Below are positions 24,325 through 35,080 of a stretch of DNA of 53,739 nt, piece after piece. Location of the stretch: positions 1-53,739 of the forward strand of contig VGZG01000016.1 of NCBI GenBank assembly GCA_016872675.1, read 5' to 3'. Position 1 is the first letter of the stretch. Every line of letters begins with the position of its first letter. Source of the stretch: Planctomycetota bacterium. GTDB lineage: Bacteria; Planctomycetota; UBA1135; UBA2386. The position numbers were made by a program, and so were the translations under genes. The notes beneath the pieces were generated by a model. It did no database searches, was not told the DNA's origin, and saw nothing but the letters and a program-made list of their open reading frames with translations.

Positions 24325-26667
24325 ATGCACAAACGCTGCACCGGCGGGAATCGCTACGAACGCATCTGTGCTGCGGCCATGTTCCTCGCTGTCGCTGCGT
24401 GCAGCGCCGGTGGCATGGACTTGGGCGCTGGCGGCAGTTCTGGCGCCAGCGGCAATCCCGGCGCGGGCGGCAGCTCTGGCACCAGCGGCAATCCCGGCGC
24501 GGGCGGCGGCCCTGGCGCCCCTGGCGGCGCCGGCAATCCGCTCGATGTCGTGCTGGACTTCATCGTGCGTAACGACTCGCAGCGCGAGCGCACGGAGACT
24601 ATCCAAGCCTCGGTGCCGTTCCCGGAGGGCGCGTATCCGGCCAGCCAGCTCAGCAACATGGTCATAAGCGGCCATCAGACGGCGTGGCTGCCGCTGCAGT
24701 ATTGGGCCGACGGATCGCTCAAGGTCGCGCAGGCGCAGTTCACCGACGTCCTGCAGCCCGGGCAGCTGAAGACCTACACAGTCGCGCGCGACGTGCAGCC
24801 GCTGAGTGGCGCCTTCGAGCGCAATGCCTGGGTGGCGCAGGGCATCGGCGGCCTCGAATTCGGCGCCGAGGTGCGTGACACCTTCAACGTTGGTTATCGC
24901 GCGCTCGCCACGCTCGCGGGCGAGACGCTGCAGAGCACTCCACTCGTCCGCACCACGCGGCACCGCACGTACCATCAGGCCTTTGGCGGTCTGACGGGCA
25001 TCGGCCGCGACTACTTGTCGTCGACGTTCTACGTGACCGAGTTCCGCGACATGCCGTTCGTGCAGGTCGATTGGGTGCTCGGCAACGACTACCTCGGCGC
25101 TGACGTGGAGCCGGCGGGGAACTCCGATCCAAACCTACGCGCGCTCGGCACCGTCGACGTGCGCGGCGCGTGGTTCCTGTTCAAGGGCGCAGCCGGCGCC
25201 CTGGTCTATCGTGCGGCCACGGAAGGCGTCGGCGGCTACGAGGCCCGCGAGGGCGGCTTCGGCGCATACCGTGTGATGTCCGACACGTACCTGTCGGACG
25301 CGCAGACGCGTCGCTATCGCTTCCTGTTGCGCATTGAGCCGGCGGGGGCGAGCGCTGCGGAACTGGATCGCTGGCGCGCCACGTCGCTGGCGCGCAACGA
25401 GAACCCGCTCTACGCGCTGGCGTCGCAGCAGGCCTGGCAGCAGACCCGCGCGGCTGGTCTCGTTGGCGGCCCGATTGCCGGTCCGGTTGATGCGAATGCG
25501 CGCGCCAATGGTGAGCTCGCGAGCTGGAGCGGCAATGGTTCGTTGTTCGGCACGTGGGGCTCGCGTGGCGACGCGAAGGTGACCGAGACCACTGGCACGC
25601 CGCGCAACCACCCGCTGAGCCCCGAGTTCGCGCACGCGATCCAGGGCGCGTGCCCGGCGTTGCTGCAGGTGCTCGAGCAGATGGCCTGGGCGCAGGCGAT
25701 GCGTCCTTACCATCTCTACGGCCTGCAGGTCGGCGCTGAGCAGCAGATCATCCTGTGGGACGGCACGCCGATGCTCAACCTGCCGGGCGAGAAGCTCGGT
25801 CGCCTGCGCCTGCGCGACCAGGACCCGCACCCGCAATACCGCACGCTCAGCGTCGGCCAACCACGCGCGCACGGCTGGGGACACTTCGACCATGAGCACT
25901 GGTCGACCGACCTGCTGTTCGACTACTGGACGGCCACTGGCGACGCCTGGGCGCATGAGGAACTGCGCCAACTAGGCCAGAGCCTCAAGGGCCTGATGCG
26001 CCTGACCTACTACTACACCGCCAACATCCAGGCCGCGCGCGCCGAGGGCTGGACGATGCAAGGCTTCGCGCAGTGCTACCAGGCGACGCGCGACGCGAGC
26101 CTGAAGTCTTACGCAATGCGGCGCGTCAACGAGATCGTCGAGGTCCAGCGGCGCAAGACGCACGCCAGCAAGGCGATGGTGTTCCAGCAGAACTACGCGA
26201 ACACCGGCTACCCGATGAACCACGAGTTCTTCATGCCGTGGCAGCACGGCGCCGTGCTCTACGGCTACCTCGGCGCCTACAAGGCGTTCAATCAGCCGAT
26301 CCTGCGCGACATCGCCGAGGACGTAGTGCAGACCGTCGCCTACTCGTGGGTCACCAACCACCAGAGCGCGCAGTTCGGCTTCGTCGCCAACGGACTGCGC
26401 TACTACGTGCCGGCCAGTTCCAATGGCACGCCGGTGCCGGCGAACCACTGGGACGGCCTCGCGCAGGGCATCCGCTTCGGCGACTCGCCGCTCGGCGGCG
26501 CCCACGGCTTCCTGATCGGTGGCCTGCACCTGCTCGCTGAGGTCGCGACCGACAATGCCGTGCGCGAGCAGGCGGTCTACTACGGCGGCATCCTGCGCGG
26601 CCCGGCCACCTCGTTGGACCGTTGGTACAAGTGGAACTACTGCCTGCCGCAGCAGTTCGCGCAGTGA
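24325..26667 (+). CDS. Lipoprotein with PcRGLX/YetA-like lyase architecture
   Basis: 780 residues from ATG 24325. An upstream ATG at 24292 would add 11 residues. The signal ends in a lipobox (FLAVAAC), so the protein is probably lipid-anchored on the periplasmic or outer side. A ~40-residue Gly/Ser/Asn linker with two 36-bp DNA repeats follows. Next is a beta-rich domain (about 65-350; ...TAWLPLQYWADGSLKVAQAQF) resembling the RIFT-barrel N domain of exo-rhamnogalacturonan lyases (PcRGLX/YetA). The C-terminal ~400 residues are helical with W/H/Y-rich motifs (WGHFDHEHWSTDLLFDYW, NHEFFMPWQHGAVLYGY), as in an (alpha/alpha)6 catalytic barrel. The inferred role is degradation of an acidic polysaccharide at the cell surface. 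The family match is from recognised patterns and is not exact, so substrate and catalytic residues are unproven. Confidence 0.7.
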   Translation: MHKRCTGGNRYERICAAAMFLAVAACSAGGMDLGAGGSSGASGNPGAGGSSGTSGNPGAGGGPGAPGGAGNPLDVVLDFIVRNDSQRERTETIQASVPFPEGAYPASQLSNMVISGHQTAWLPLQYWADGSLKVAQAQFTDVLQPGQLKTYTVARDVQPLSGAFERNAWVAQGIGGLEFGAEVRDTFNVGYRALATLAGETLQSTPLVRTTRHRTYHQAFGGLTGIGRDYLSSTFYVTEFRDMPFVQVDWVLGNDYLGADVEPAGNSDPNLRALGTVDVRGAWFLFKGAAGALVYRAATEGVGGYEAREGGFGAYRVMSDTYLSDAQTRRYRFLLRIEPAGASAAELDRWRATSLARNENPLYALASQQAWQQTRAAGLVGGPIAGPVDANARANGELASWSGNGSLFGTWGSRGDAKVTETTGTPRNHPLSPEFAHAIQGACPALLQVLEQMAWAQAMRPYHLYGLQVGAEQQIILWDGTPMLNLPGEKLGRLRLRDQDPHPQYRTLSVGQPRAHGWGHFDHEHWSTDLLFDYWTATGDAWAHEELRQLGQSLKGLMRLTYYYTANIQAARAEGWTMQGFAQCYQATRDASLKSYAMRRVNEIVEVQRRKTHASKAMVFQQNYANTGYPMNHEFFMPWQHGAVLYGYLGAYKAFNQPILRDIAEDVVQTVAYSWVTNHQSAQFGFVANGLRYYVPASSNGTPVPANHWDGLAQGIRFGDSPLGGAHGFLIGGLHLLAEVATDNAVREQAVYYGGILRGPATSLDRWYKWNYCLPQQFAQ
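24431..24502 (+). repeat. Two 36-bp repeats in lipoprotein linker
   Basis: Two near-identical 36-bp units (24431-24466 and 24467-24502), differing at two positions, plus a degenerate third. They encode the GGSSGASGNPGA-type linker after the lipobox. The unit is a multiple of three, so slippage changes linker length only. Confidence 0.85.
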
Positions 26668-26671
26668 CGCG

Positions 26672-27277
26672 CTAGGACGCGCCGGCCGGCCAGGTGACGG
26701 CGCGGCCGCAGCGGCAACGATACTCGCCGGCTGGCACGGTGCCGGCGACTGCGCGCGCGACGACCTCGCCGCAGCGGCAGACCGCGCCGACGAGGCGCGC
26801 CGGATTGCCGAGCACGAGCGCGTGCGACGGCACATCGGCGGTCACGACGCTGCCCATGCCAACCATGCAGAAGGCGCCGAGGTCCAGGCCGGGACCGATC
26901 GTGCAGTTGGCGCCGATGGTGGCGCCGCGGCGGACGGTCGTGGCCAGGGTCGCTGCGGTCGGCGCGCTCGTCTGCAGGCAACGCACGTCGGGGTCGGTTG
27001 CGCGCGGGTTTCGATCATTGGTGAACACCGTGTGCGCGGCGACCATGACGCCCTCTTCGAGCGTGACTCCGGCGCAGAGGTAGACGCAGGCATTGAGCTT
27101 GCAGAGGTCGCCGACGACGACGTCGTAGGCGAGGTATGCCTTCTCGCCGACGATGCAGTCGCGACCGACGCGGGCGCCGCGGCGGAGGTGCGCGTTGTCC
27201 CAGACCGACGTGCCCGCGCCGAGGGTGACGCCGTCCTCGACGAGCGCAGTCGGATGAATACGCGGGGGTTGGCTCAT
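26672..27277 (-). CDS. Hexapeptide N-acetyltransferase (WbpD-like)
   Basis: A 201-residue protein. Residues ~5-150 are left-handed beta-helix hexapeptide repeats (IHPTALVEDGVTLGAGTSVWDNAHLRRGARVGRDCIVG, VVVGDLCKLNACVYLC). A C-terminal segment with two Cys pairs (CRCGEVV...CRCGRAV) resembles the small ribbon at the end of WbpD/WlbB-type UDP-3-amino-glucuronate acetyltransferases. Those enzymes acetylate the 3-amino group of UDP-GlcNAc(3N)A with acetyl-CoA as trimers. The start ATG at 27277 overlaps the dehydrogenase stop by 4 nt (ATGA). The context of dehydrogenase plus DegT aminotransferase supports this over other acyltransferases. It converges with the lyase-like gene, leaving 4 nt between stops. 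Confidence 0.85.
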   Translation of the reverse strand: MSQPPRIHPTALVEDGVTLGAGTSVWDNAHLRRGARVGRDCIVGEKAYLAYDVVVGDLCKLNACVYLCAGVTLEEGVMVAAHTVFTNDRNPRATDPDVRCLQTSAPTAATLATTVRRGATIGANCTIGPGLDLGAFCMVGMGSVVTADVPSHALVLGNPARLVGAVCRCGEVVARAVAGTVPAGEYRCRCGRAVTWPAGAS

Positions 27278-28263
27278 CGCGCGCCCTCCAGCACGTCGAT
27301 CCAGCGCGCCTCGCGCGCCGAGCGGTATGCCGCGTCGATCACGACGACCGAGGCCAGCGCGTCGCCGTCTTCGATCGCGCCCGGTGCGCCCGCTGTCGCG
27401 GCAGCGAAGTCGGCGAGCTGGCCGGCGAAGGCGGCGATCTTGTCGTAGCCGTCGCCGAAGCGTCGCCACTCGCCGCCGACCGGCTTCCAGCGCGACGCCT
27501 TCCAGCCGACCTCGAGCGTGCCCTTGGTGCCATGGATGCGCACGTAGCTGTCGGTCTCCTTGTGCATGCTCCACGACAGGTCGATCGAGCCGAGCGCGCC
27601 GCCTTGGCTGGTGAACAGCAGGCGCGCCGTGTCCTCGACAGCAAGCGGTTGCGCCTTGCGGCCGAACATCGCCTGCACGCGCGCGATCGGACCGAGCAGG
27701 AAGCGGGCGACGTCGACGCTGTGACAACCGTTGTCGATCAGCACGCCGCCGCCGCTCTGCTCCGGCAGCGCGTTCCAGCGTCGGGTCATGTCGACGTGCG
27801 AGCAGAAGACGTTCTCGTAGAGCACCGCGTCGCCACAGGCGCCGGCGCGCAGCAGGCGCTGCGCGGCGATGACGTCAGGCGTGTAGCGGAACTTGCTGCC
27901 CAGCATCAGGCGACGCTCGGCGGCGCGGGCGGCGGCGAGCATGCGCTTGGCGCCGGCGATCGTCGGCGCCAGCGGCTTCTCGCACAGCACGTGCAGGCCG
28001 TGGCCGAGCAGTTCGAGCGCGATGGCTTCGTGCGTTGCCGGCGGCGTCAGGACCAGCGCCGCGTCAGCGGCGACCCCGGACTGCCAGTACGCGGCGAGCG
28101 ACGCGAAGCGTGGCGCATCGGCGGGAGTCAGCCGCGCCGCGTCGGGCTCGACGACGGCCTCGAGCCGGAGCGCTGGGGAGCGCTGCAGGGCCTGGTGGTA
28201 GGCGGCCGCGATGCCGCCGAAGCCGACGACTAGCAGTCGCAGCGGCTTGGCTGGGTCAGGCAT
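27274..28263 (-). CDS. Gfo/Idh/MocA-family dehydrogenase (WbpB-like)
   Basis: A 329-residue oxidoreductase. The N-terminal Rossmann fold has GFGGIA at residues 14-19 for NAD(P), and the family motif EKP is at 95-97. The C-terminal part has GGGVLIDNGCHSVDV, whose Asp and His are the usual catalytic residues, and the DLSW/HGTKGTLEV core. In the WbpB/WlbA pathway this type of enzyme oxidises UDP-GlcNAcA at C3 before amination. Its exact substrate is inferred only from neighbours. It overlaps the fusion gene upstream by 8 nt and the acetyltransferase by 4 nt, so the three are one translationally coupled unit. Confidence 0.88.
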   Translation of the reverse strand: MPDPAKPLRLLVVGFGGIAAAYHQALQRSPALRLEAVVEPDAARLTPADAPRFASLAAYWQSGVAADAALVLTPPATHEAIALELLGHGLHVLCEKPLAPTIAGAKRMLAAARAAERRLMLGSKFRYTPDVIAAQRLLRAGACGDAVLYENVFCSHVDMTRRWNALPEQSGGGVLIDNGCHSVDVARFLLGPIARVQAMFGRKAQPLAVEDTARLLFTSQGGALGSIDLSWSMHKETDSYVRIHGTKGTLEVGWKASRWKPVGGEWRRFGDGYDKIAAFAGQLADFAAATAGAPGAIEDGDALASVVVIDAAYRSAREARWIDVLEGAR

Positions 28264-30493
28264 GCTGCATCGCCCCGACTGCGGCGCGGATGGTCGCGGC
28301 GACGTGCTGGACGTGGCGCTCGCGGTAGTGTTCGTTGATCGGCAGGACGATCACCTGCTCAAGTCCGCGCACGGCCCCGGGGTAGTCGGCGCGCACGAAC
28401 GGCGGCATCGGCCCTGTTCGGCGCGGATTGTGTTGCAGCGGCAGCCAAGTGACTGGCGACTTCGACCAGTCGGTGAACAGCTCGCATTCGAATGCGGGCT
28501 TCTGCACGTACCGCGGCACGCAGGCGACGCCGGCCTGCTGCATGCGCTGCCCAAGCGCCAGCGCGCCGCCGGGCACGACGTCGGCGTCGACGCGGAAGGC
28601 GAACTTCCACCAACTGTGCGCGCCGTCGGATGGATCGCCCGGCAACGCCAATCCGGGCACGTCGGCGAGTTCAGCGGCCAGCCGGGCGCAGACGGCGCGG
28701 CGGGCGGCGACGACGTCGTCGAGCTTCGGCAACTGCGCCACCGCCACCGCGCCCTGCAGCTCGGTCATGCGGTAGTTGAGCGCCGGGAAGTAGTGGTCGG
28801 GCTTCTTGTCGCCGTAGCCCCATGCCTTGTTGACGTAGAGGAACACGCGCCGCGCCAACTCGTCGTCGTCGGTGGCGACGATGCCGCCCTCGCCGGTGGT
28901 GATGTGTTTGCCCTGCTGCAGCGAGAACGCTGCGAGCGCGCCAAACGTGCCGCAGCGGCGCCCGCGCCAGCGCGCGCCGAAGGCCTGCGCGGCGTCCTCG
29001 ATCAGCGGCAGGCCGCGTTCGCGCGCGAGCGCGGCGAGGCCGTCGACGTCAGCGGGGCGGCCGAAGAGGTGGGTGACGACGATCGCGCGGGTGCGCGGCG
29101 TCAGTTGCGCGGCGACGGTCGCCGGCGTGATGTTCAGCGTGTCGGGATCGACGTCGGCGAACACCGGCACGCCGCCTTCGTAGAGGATCGGCGTGAGCGC
29201 GCCCATGTCGGTGATCGGCGTGGTCACCACCTCGTCGCCGGGCTGTAGGCGCAGCGCGGCGATGGCGCAGTGCATCGCGGCCGATCCCGACGCGCAGGCG
29301 ATCGCGTGCTTGCGGCCGAGCCACTGCGCGAAGCGTTGTTCGAACAGGCCGACGTAGCGGCCGCGCGTGCTGTTGAGCGTGCCGCGGCGGATGGCGTCGG
29401 CGGCGAGCAGCGCTTCCTCGGCACCGAGCGTGCGGCCGCTGGCGTCGCCGTCGCTCGGCAAGGCGACGACGGGCGTGGCGGTAGGCGCCATCGGGATCGT
29501 CACCGCCGTCAGCTGAGCTGCGAATCGGCTCGCGGCGCCCTGCGGCGCAGCGACCGGCGCTGGCGCCGCGAGCGCCCGCCGGACCGCAGCGACGAGACCG
29601 CCGGTCGCGTCACTGGCGACGTGAACGCAGCCGGTGGCGACCGCGTCGGCGAGCGGGCCGTGGCAGGCGTCGACGACGCAGCGGATGCCGCGCGCTTGCG
29701 CGTGCCGCTGGAAGCCAACCGAATCGGTGACCAGGACTGCAGCGCCAAGCGCGGCACGCAGCGCCGCCGCAGCGTTGGACGGCGCGAGGGCGACGCCCGC
29801 TGGCAGGCGTGCGTCGGCCAACGTGCGCGCCAACCACGGCGTCGCCAGCACGGTGACGCGCCTGGGCGCGAGCGCGGCGGCCAGTCGTTCGAGGCGTTGG
29901 CGGGCGGCATCGGGCGAGGAGAACGATTCGGCGTGCTCCCACGCGATGACCGCTTCGTCGGACGCAGCCACGGTCGACGCGGCGTCGGCGAGCAGATTGC
30001 CGGTCACCACGGCCTGAGCCGGATCGGCGCCTTCGCGAACGAGTTCCTGACGCTGCGCCTCGCCGTCGCATAGCCACAGCGTCGCGGCGTGGTCGGCGCG
30101 GCGGCGGGCGGCGTCGCGGCGGCAGCCAGCGACGTGCGAGCGCACGCCGGCGCCGATCCGCACGACCGCCAAACCAGCGCTGGCAGCGGCGGCGCCGATC
30201 GCTTGCGCGAACGCGTCGTGGCCGATGGTGACTACCGCGCGCCAGGGCGTGGCCAACAGCGTCGCGGCGAAGGCAGCGGCATCGGCGGCGAACTGTGGCG
30301 GCGACGCCGATGCCGATGGCGATCGCTCGTGGTCCGGCGTTGGCAGGCCTGCCGCGACGGCGTCCCTGAGGCGGGCTGCGTCGCCGTGCCATGCGAGCGC
30401 CGCCGCCGCGCCGCCCGCGCGCACTGCGCGCACTGCGGCGGCCACCTCGGGCGCGTCGCCGCAGTTGCCCAGCGCGAAGAGGAAGGCGGACAC
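28256..30493 (-). CDS. Epimerase-like/DegT aminotransferase fusion
   Basis: A 745-residue two-part protein from GTG 30493. Residues ~1-330 show the GT-B fold pattern of UDP-GlcNAc 2-epimerases (WecB/WbpI): RIGAGVRS where HVEAGLR is expected, a TGNLLADA motif, and DSVGFQRHA where DSGGIQEEA is expected. Residues ~345-745 are a DegT/DnrJ/EryC1/ArnB sugar aminotransferase with SAAMHCAIAALRLQPGDEVV, EDAAQAFG and SLQQGKHITTGEGG, where the lysine (about 529) binds PLP. This half fits WbpE, which aminates a 3-keto sugar nucleotide. In the N-terminal half the usual catalytic Glu of HVEAG is Gly, and the PEE motif is not recognisable. It may therefore be inactive as an epimerase and serve binding, or it may be a different GT-B enzyme. 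Fusion of these two folds is unusual. Confidence 0.8.
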   Translation of the reverse strand: MSAFLFALGNCGDAPEVAAAVRAVRAGGAAAALAWHGDAARLRDAVAAGLPTPDHERSPSASASPPQFAADAAAFAATLLATPWRAVVTIGHDAFAQAIGAAAASAGLAVVRIGAGVRSHVAGCRRDAARRRADHAATLWLCDGEAQRQELVREGADPAQAVVTGNLLADAASTVAASDEAVIAWEHAESFSSPDAARQRLERLAAALAPRRVTVLATPWLARTLADARLPAGVALAPSNAAAALRAALGAAVLVTDSVGFQRHAQARGIRCVVDACHGPLADAVATGCVHVASDATGGLVAAVRRALAAPAPVAAPQGAASRFAAQLTAVTIPMAPTATPVVALPSDGDASGRTLGAEEALLAADAIRRGTLNSTRGRYVGLFEQRFAQWLGRKHAIACASGSAAMHCAIAALRLQPGDEVVTTPITDMGALTPILYEGGVPVFADVDPDTLNITPATVAAQLTPRTRAIVVTHLFGRPADVDGLAALARERGLPLIEDAAQAFGARWRGRRCGTFGALAAFSLQQGKHITTGEGGIVATDDDELARRVFLYVNKAWGYGDKKPDHYFPALNYRMTELQGAVAVAQLPKLDDVVAARRAVCARLAAELADVPGLALPGDPSDGAHSWWKFAFRVDADVVPGGALALGQRMQQAGVACVPRYVQKPAFECELFTDWSKSPVTWLPLQHNPRRTGPMPPFVRADYPGAVRGLEQVIVLPINEHYRERHVQHVAATIRAAVGAMQHA

Positions 30494-30503
30494 GTTGGGG
30501 CTA

Positions 30504-31226
30504 CTAGCCGGGGCCGGGCTGCTGGTTGAAGCGGACGGCGACGACGCTGAGCAGGTCGTTCACCTGCTTCTCGATGCGGTTCACGTTGGCGACGTTGTCG
30601 AGCACGATCGCCTTCTTGGCAGTCGCCGGCTGGAAGATCAGCCGGCCGCTCCGCAGCAGCAGAAACTCGATGACGTCGTAGATTTCCTTGTTCATCTCCA
30701 GGCCCTCGGTCGACCAGCGCTGGATGTCGCCGAGGTAGCCATGGTGGTGCAGGATCTCGCGGGCGTTGACCTCGTAATAGTTGAAGCGCGTGTTGATCGT
30801 CACCACGAGCAACAGGAAGCCGAGTCCTGCCGACAGGAAGCCGTAGAACGAGGTGTTCATGCGGATGTCGATGGCGCCGAAGATGCGGCCGAGGAAGCCA
30901 GTGACGTTCATCTTCGTGTCGCCCCAGAGCACGAGCAGCACCACGGCGATGAGCGCGACCAGCAGCGTGATCGACTTGATGCGCGAGAAGTCGAACGAGA
31001 ACACCATCAGGTTGAGCAGCAACACCAGCATGAAGGTGTTGCCGAGGAACTGCGATCCGAGTTCGCCTGGGCCCTTGCCCATGCCGAGCCACGACAGCAG
31101 GAAGAACACCGTAGCGCAGACGAAGGTCGGGTAGAGGAACACGACCTTCGGCCACGGGCGGATGAGCACGCTCTCGACCTGCGGCACCGCCGGGGGGATG
31201 GACGGCGCTGGTTTCGTCTCGGTCAT
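30504..31226 (-). CDS. Multi-pass membrane protein, unknown
   Basis: About 240 residues from ATG 31226 (TTG 31238 gives MILPMTETK). A Pro-rich cytoplasmic start is followed by four hydrophobic helices (VVFLYPTFVCATVFFLLSWL, LGNTFMLVLLLNLMVFSF, ITLLVALIAVVLLVLW and SFYGFLSAGLGFLLLVV). A soluble C-terminal domain of ~90 residues (NTRFNYYEVNAREILHHHGYLGDIQRW...) has a conserved-looking, well-ordered pattern. No known family comes to mind. It lies 39 nt after the gcvP stop and 10 nt before the fusion gene, so it may be part of one long operon, though a link to either function is not evident. Confidence 0.7.
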   Translation of the reverse strand: MTETKPAPSIPPAVPQVESVLIRPWPKVVFLYPTFVCATVFFLLSWLGMGKGPGELGSQFLGNTFMLVLLLNLMVFSFDFSRIKSITLLVALIAVVLLVLWGDTKMNVTGFLGRIFGAIDIRMNTSFYGFLSAGLGFLLLVVTINTRFNYYEVNAREILHHHGYLGDIQRWSTEGLEMNKEIYDVIEFLLLRSGRLIFQPATAKKAIVLDNVANVNRIEKQVNDLLSVVAVRFNQQPGPG

Positions 31227-31265
31227 GGGCAGGATCAATAGGGTTGGTGGTTGCGCCCGCCGCGT

Positions 31266-34124
<2,859 letters not shown>

Positions 34125-34258
34125 GGAGTTGCGGAGGGGGTGGGCGGCGCGACCTCTGGGGCGAATGTTATAGGGATCCGTCCGGTCCGCGAGAAGGGTG
34201 GTAGCTGCCGCCAGATCGGTGTTGGCCGGTTGCGCCAGCGCCCGTCGCCGGGTCCGCT

Positions 34259-35071
34259 GTGTCGGTGCGCGCGCGTCCACTGTCGACGGCCCAGGCCGAA
34301 TCCTTCGTCCGCGACGGCTTCGTCGGTCCAGTTGACGTGCTGACGCCGGCGGAGGTCGCGGCGACCCGACAGGCGGTCGCGGAGGTGATCGCGCGTCTGC
34401 CTGCGCTGTCCACCCAGCTGTACGAGGTCGAACACGCCTACACCGAGCGCCCCGGCGAGGTCGTCTGCCACTTCCTCGGCGGTTGGCGCGTGCACCCGGC
34501 GCTGGCGGCGCTGGTGCGCCACCCGCGGGCGGTGGCGATGGCCGCGCAGTTGCTCGACGCGCCGACGGTGCGCTTCTGGCACGACCAGGTGTTCGCCAAG
34601 CCGCCGCGACATCCGGGCGTGGTGCCCTGGCATCAGGATTACAGCTATTGGACGCGGACGGCGCCGGCCTGCCACCTGACGATCAACATCCTGCTCGACG
34701 ACGCCGACGAAGCGAGTGGTTGCGTGCAGTTCGTGCCAGGCAGCCACCGCTGGGGCTTGCTGCCGAGGCTGCCGTTCGACGCGCCGCTCGAAGCGATCCG
34801 CGCGCACCTGCCGGCGGGCGCGGCATGGCGACCGGTGCCCGTGCCGGTCCGCGCCGGTCAGGCGACGATCCACCACAGCCACACGCTGCACGGCAGCGAC
34901 CAGAACCGCAGCGAGCGCTGGCGGCGGGCGGCGGTGCTCAACTACATGGGCGGCCACGTGCGCGTCGCCGACGGCAGCACGCCGCTGCTGCGCGGCGCGC
35001 CACTGTTGCCAACCGGCGCGTTGGTCGAAGGGCCGTGGTTTCCGCTGGTGTGGCCGTCCGCCGACGGCTGA
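34259..35071 (+). CDS. PhyH-family Fe(II)/2-oxoglutarate dioxygenase
   Basis: A 270-residue protein resembling phytanoyl-CoA dioxygenase family enzymes. The iron-binding facial triad is visible: H125 and D127 in WHQDYSYW, and H211 in TLHGS, followed by NRSERWRRA, whose Arg binds 2-oxoglutarate. [13 protein letters not shown] is the second diagnostic segment. These enzymes hydroxylate or halogenate diverse small molecules; bacterial members act in secondary metabolism, lipid breakdown and ectoine-type synthesis. The substrate cannot be assigned. It starts at GTG 34259, is divergent from gcvP across 134 bp, and converges with the propeller gene 9 nt away. Confidence 0.9.
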   Translation: MSVRARPLSTAQAESFVRDGFVGPVDVLTPAEVAATRQAVAEVIARLPALSTQLYEVEHAYTERPGEVVCHFLGGWRVHPALAALVRHPRAVAMAAQLLDAPTVRFWHDQVFAKPPRHPGVVPWHQDYSYWTRTAPACHLTINILLDDADEASGCVQFVPGSHRWGLLPRLPFDAPLEAIRAHLPAGAAWRPVPVPVRAGQATIHHSHTLHGSDQNRSERWRRAAVLNYMGGHVRVADGSTPLLRGAPLLPTGALVEGPWFPLVWPSADG

Positions 35072-35080
35072 CGCGAGCGG

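Noticed and set aside
34125-34258. A possible glycine riboswitch upstream of gcvP
   Set aside because: I could not find the conserved glycine aptamer core in the 134-bp region; only GC-rich sequence is visible.
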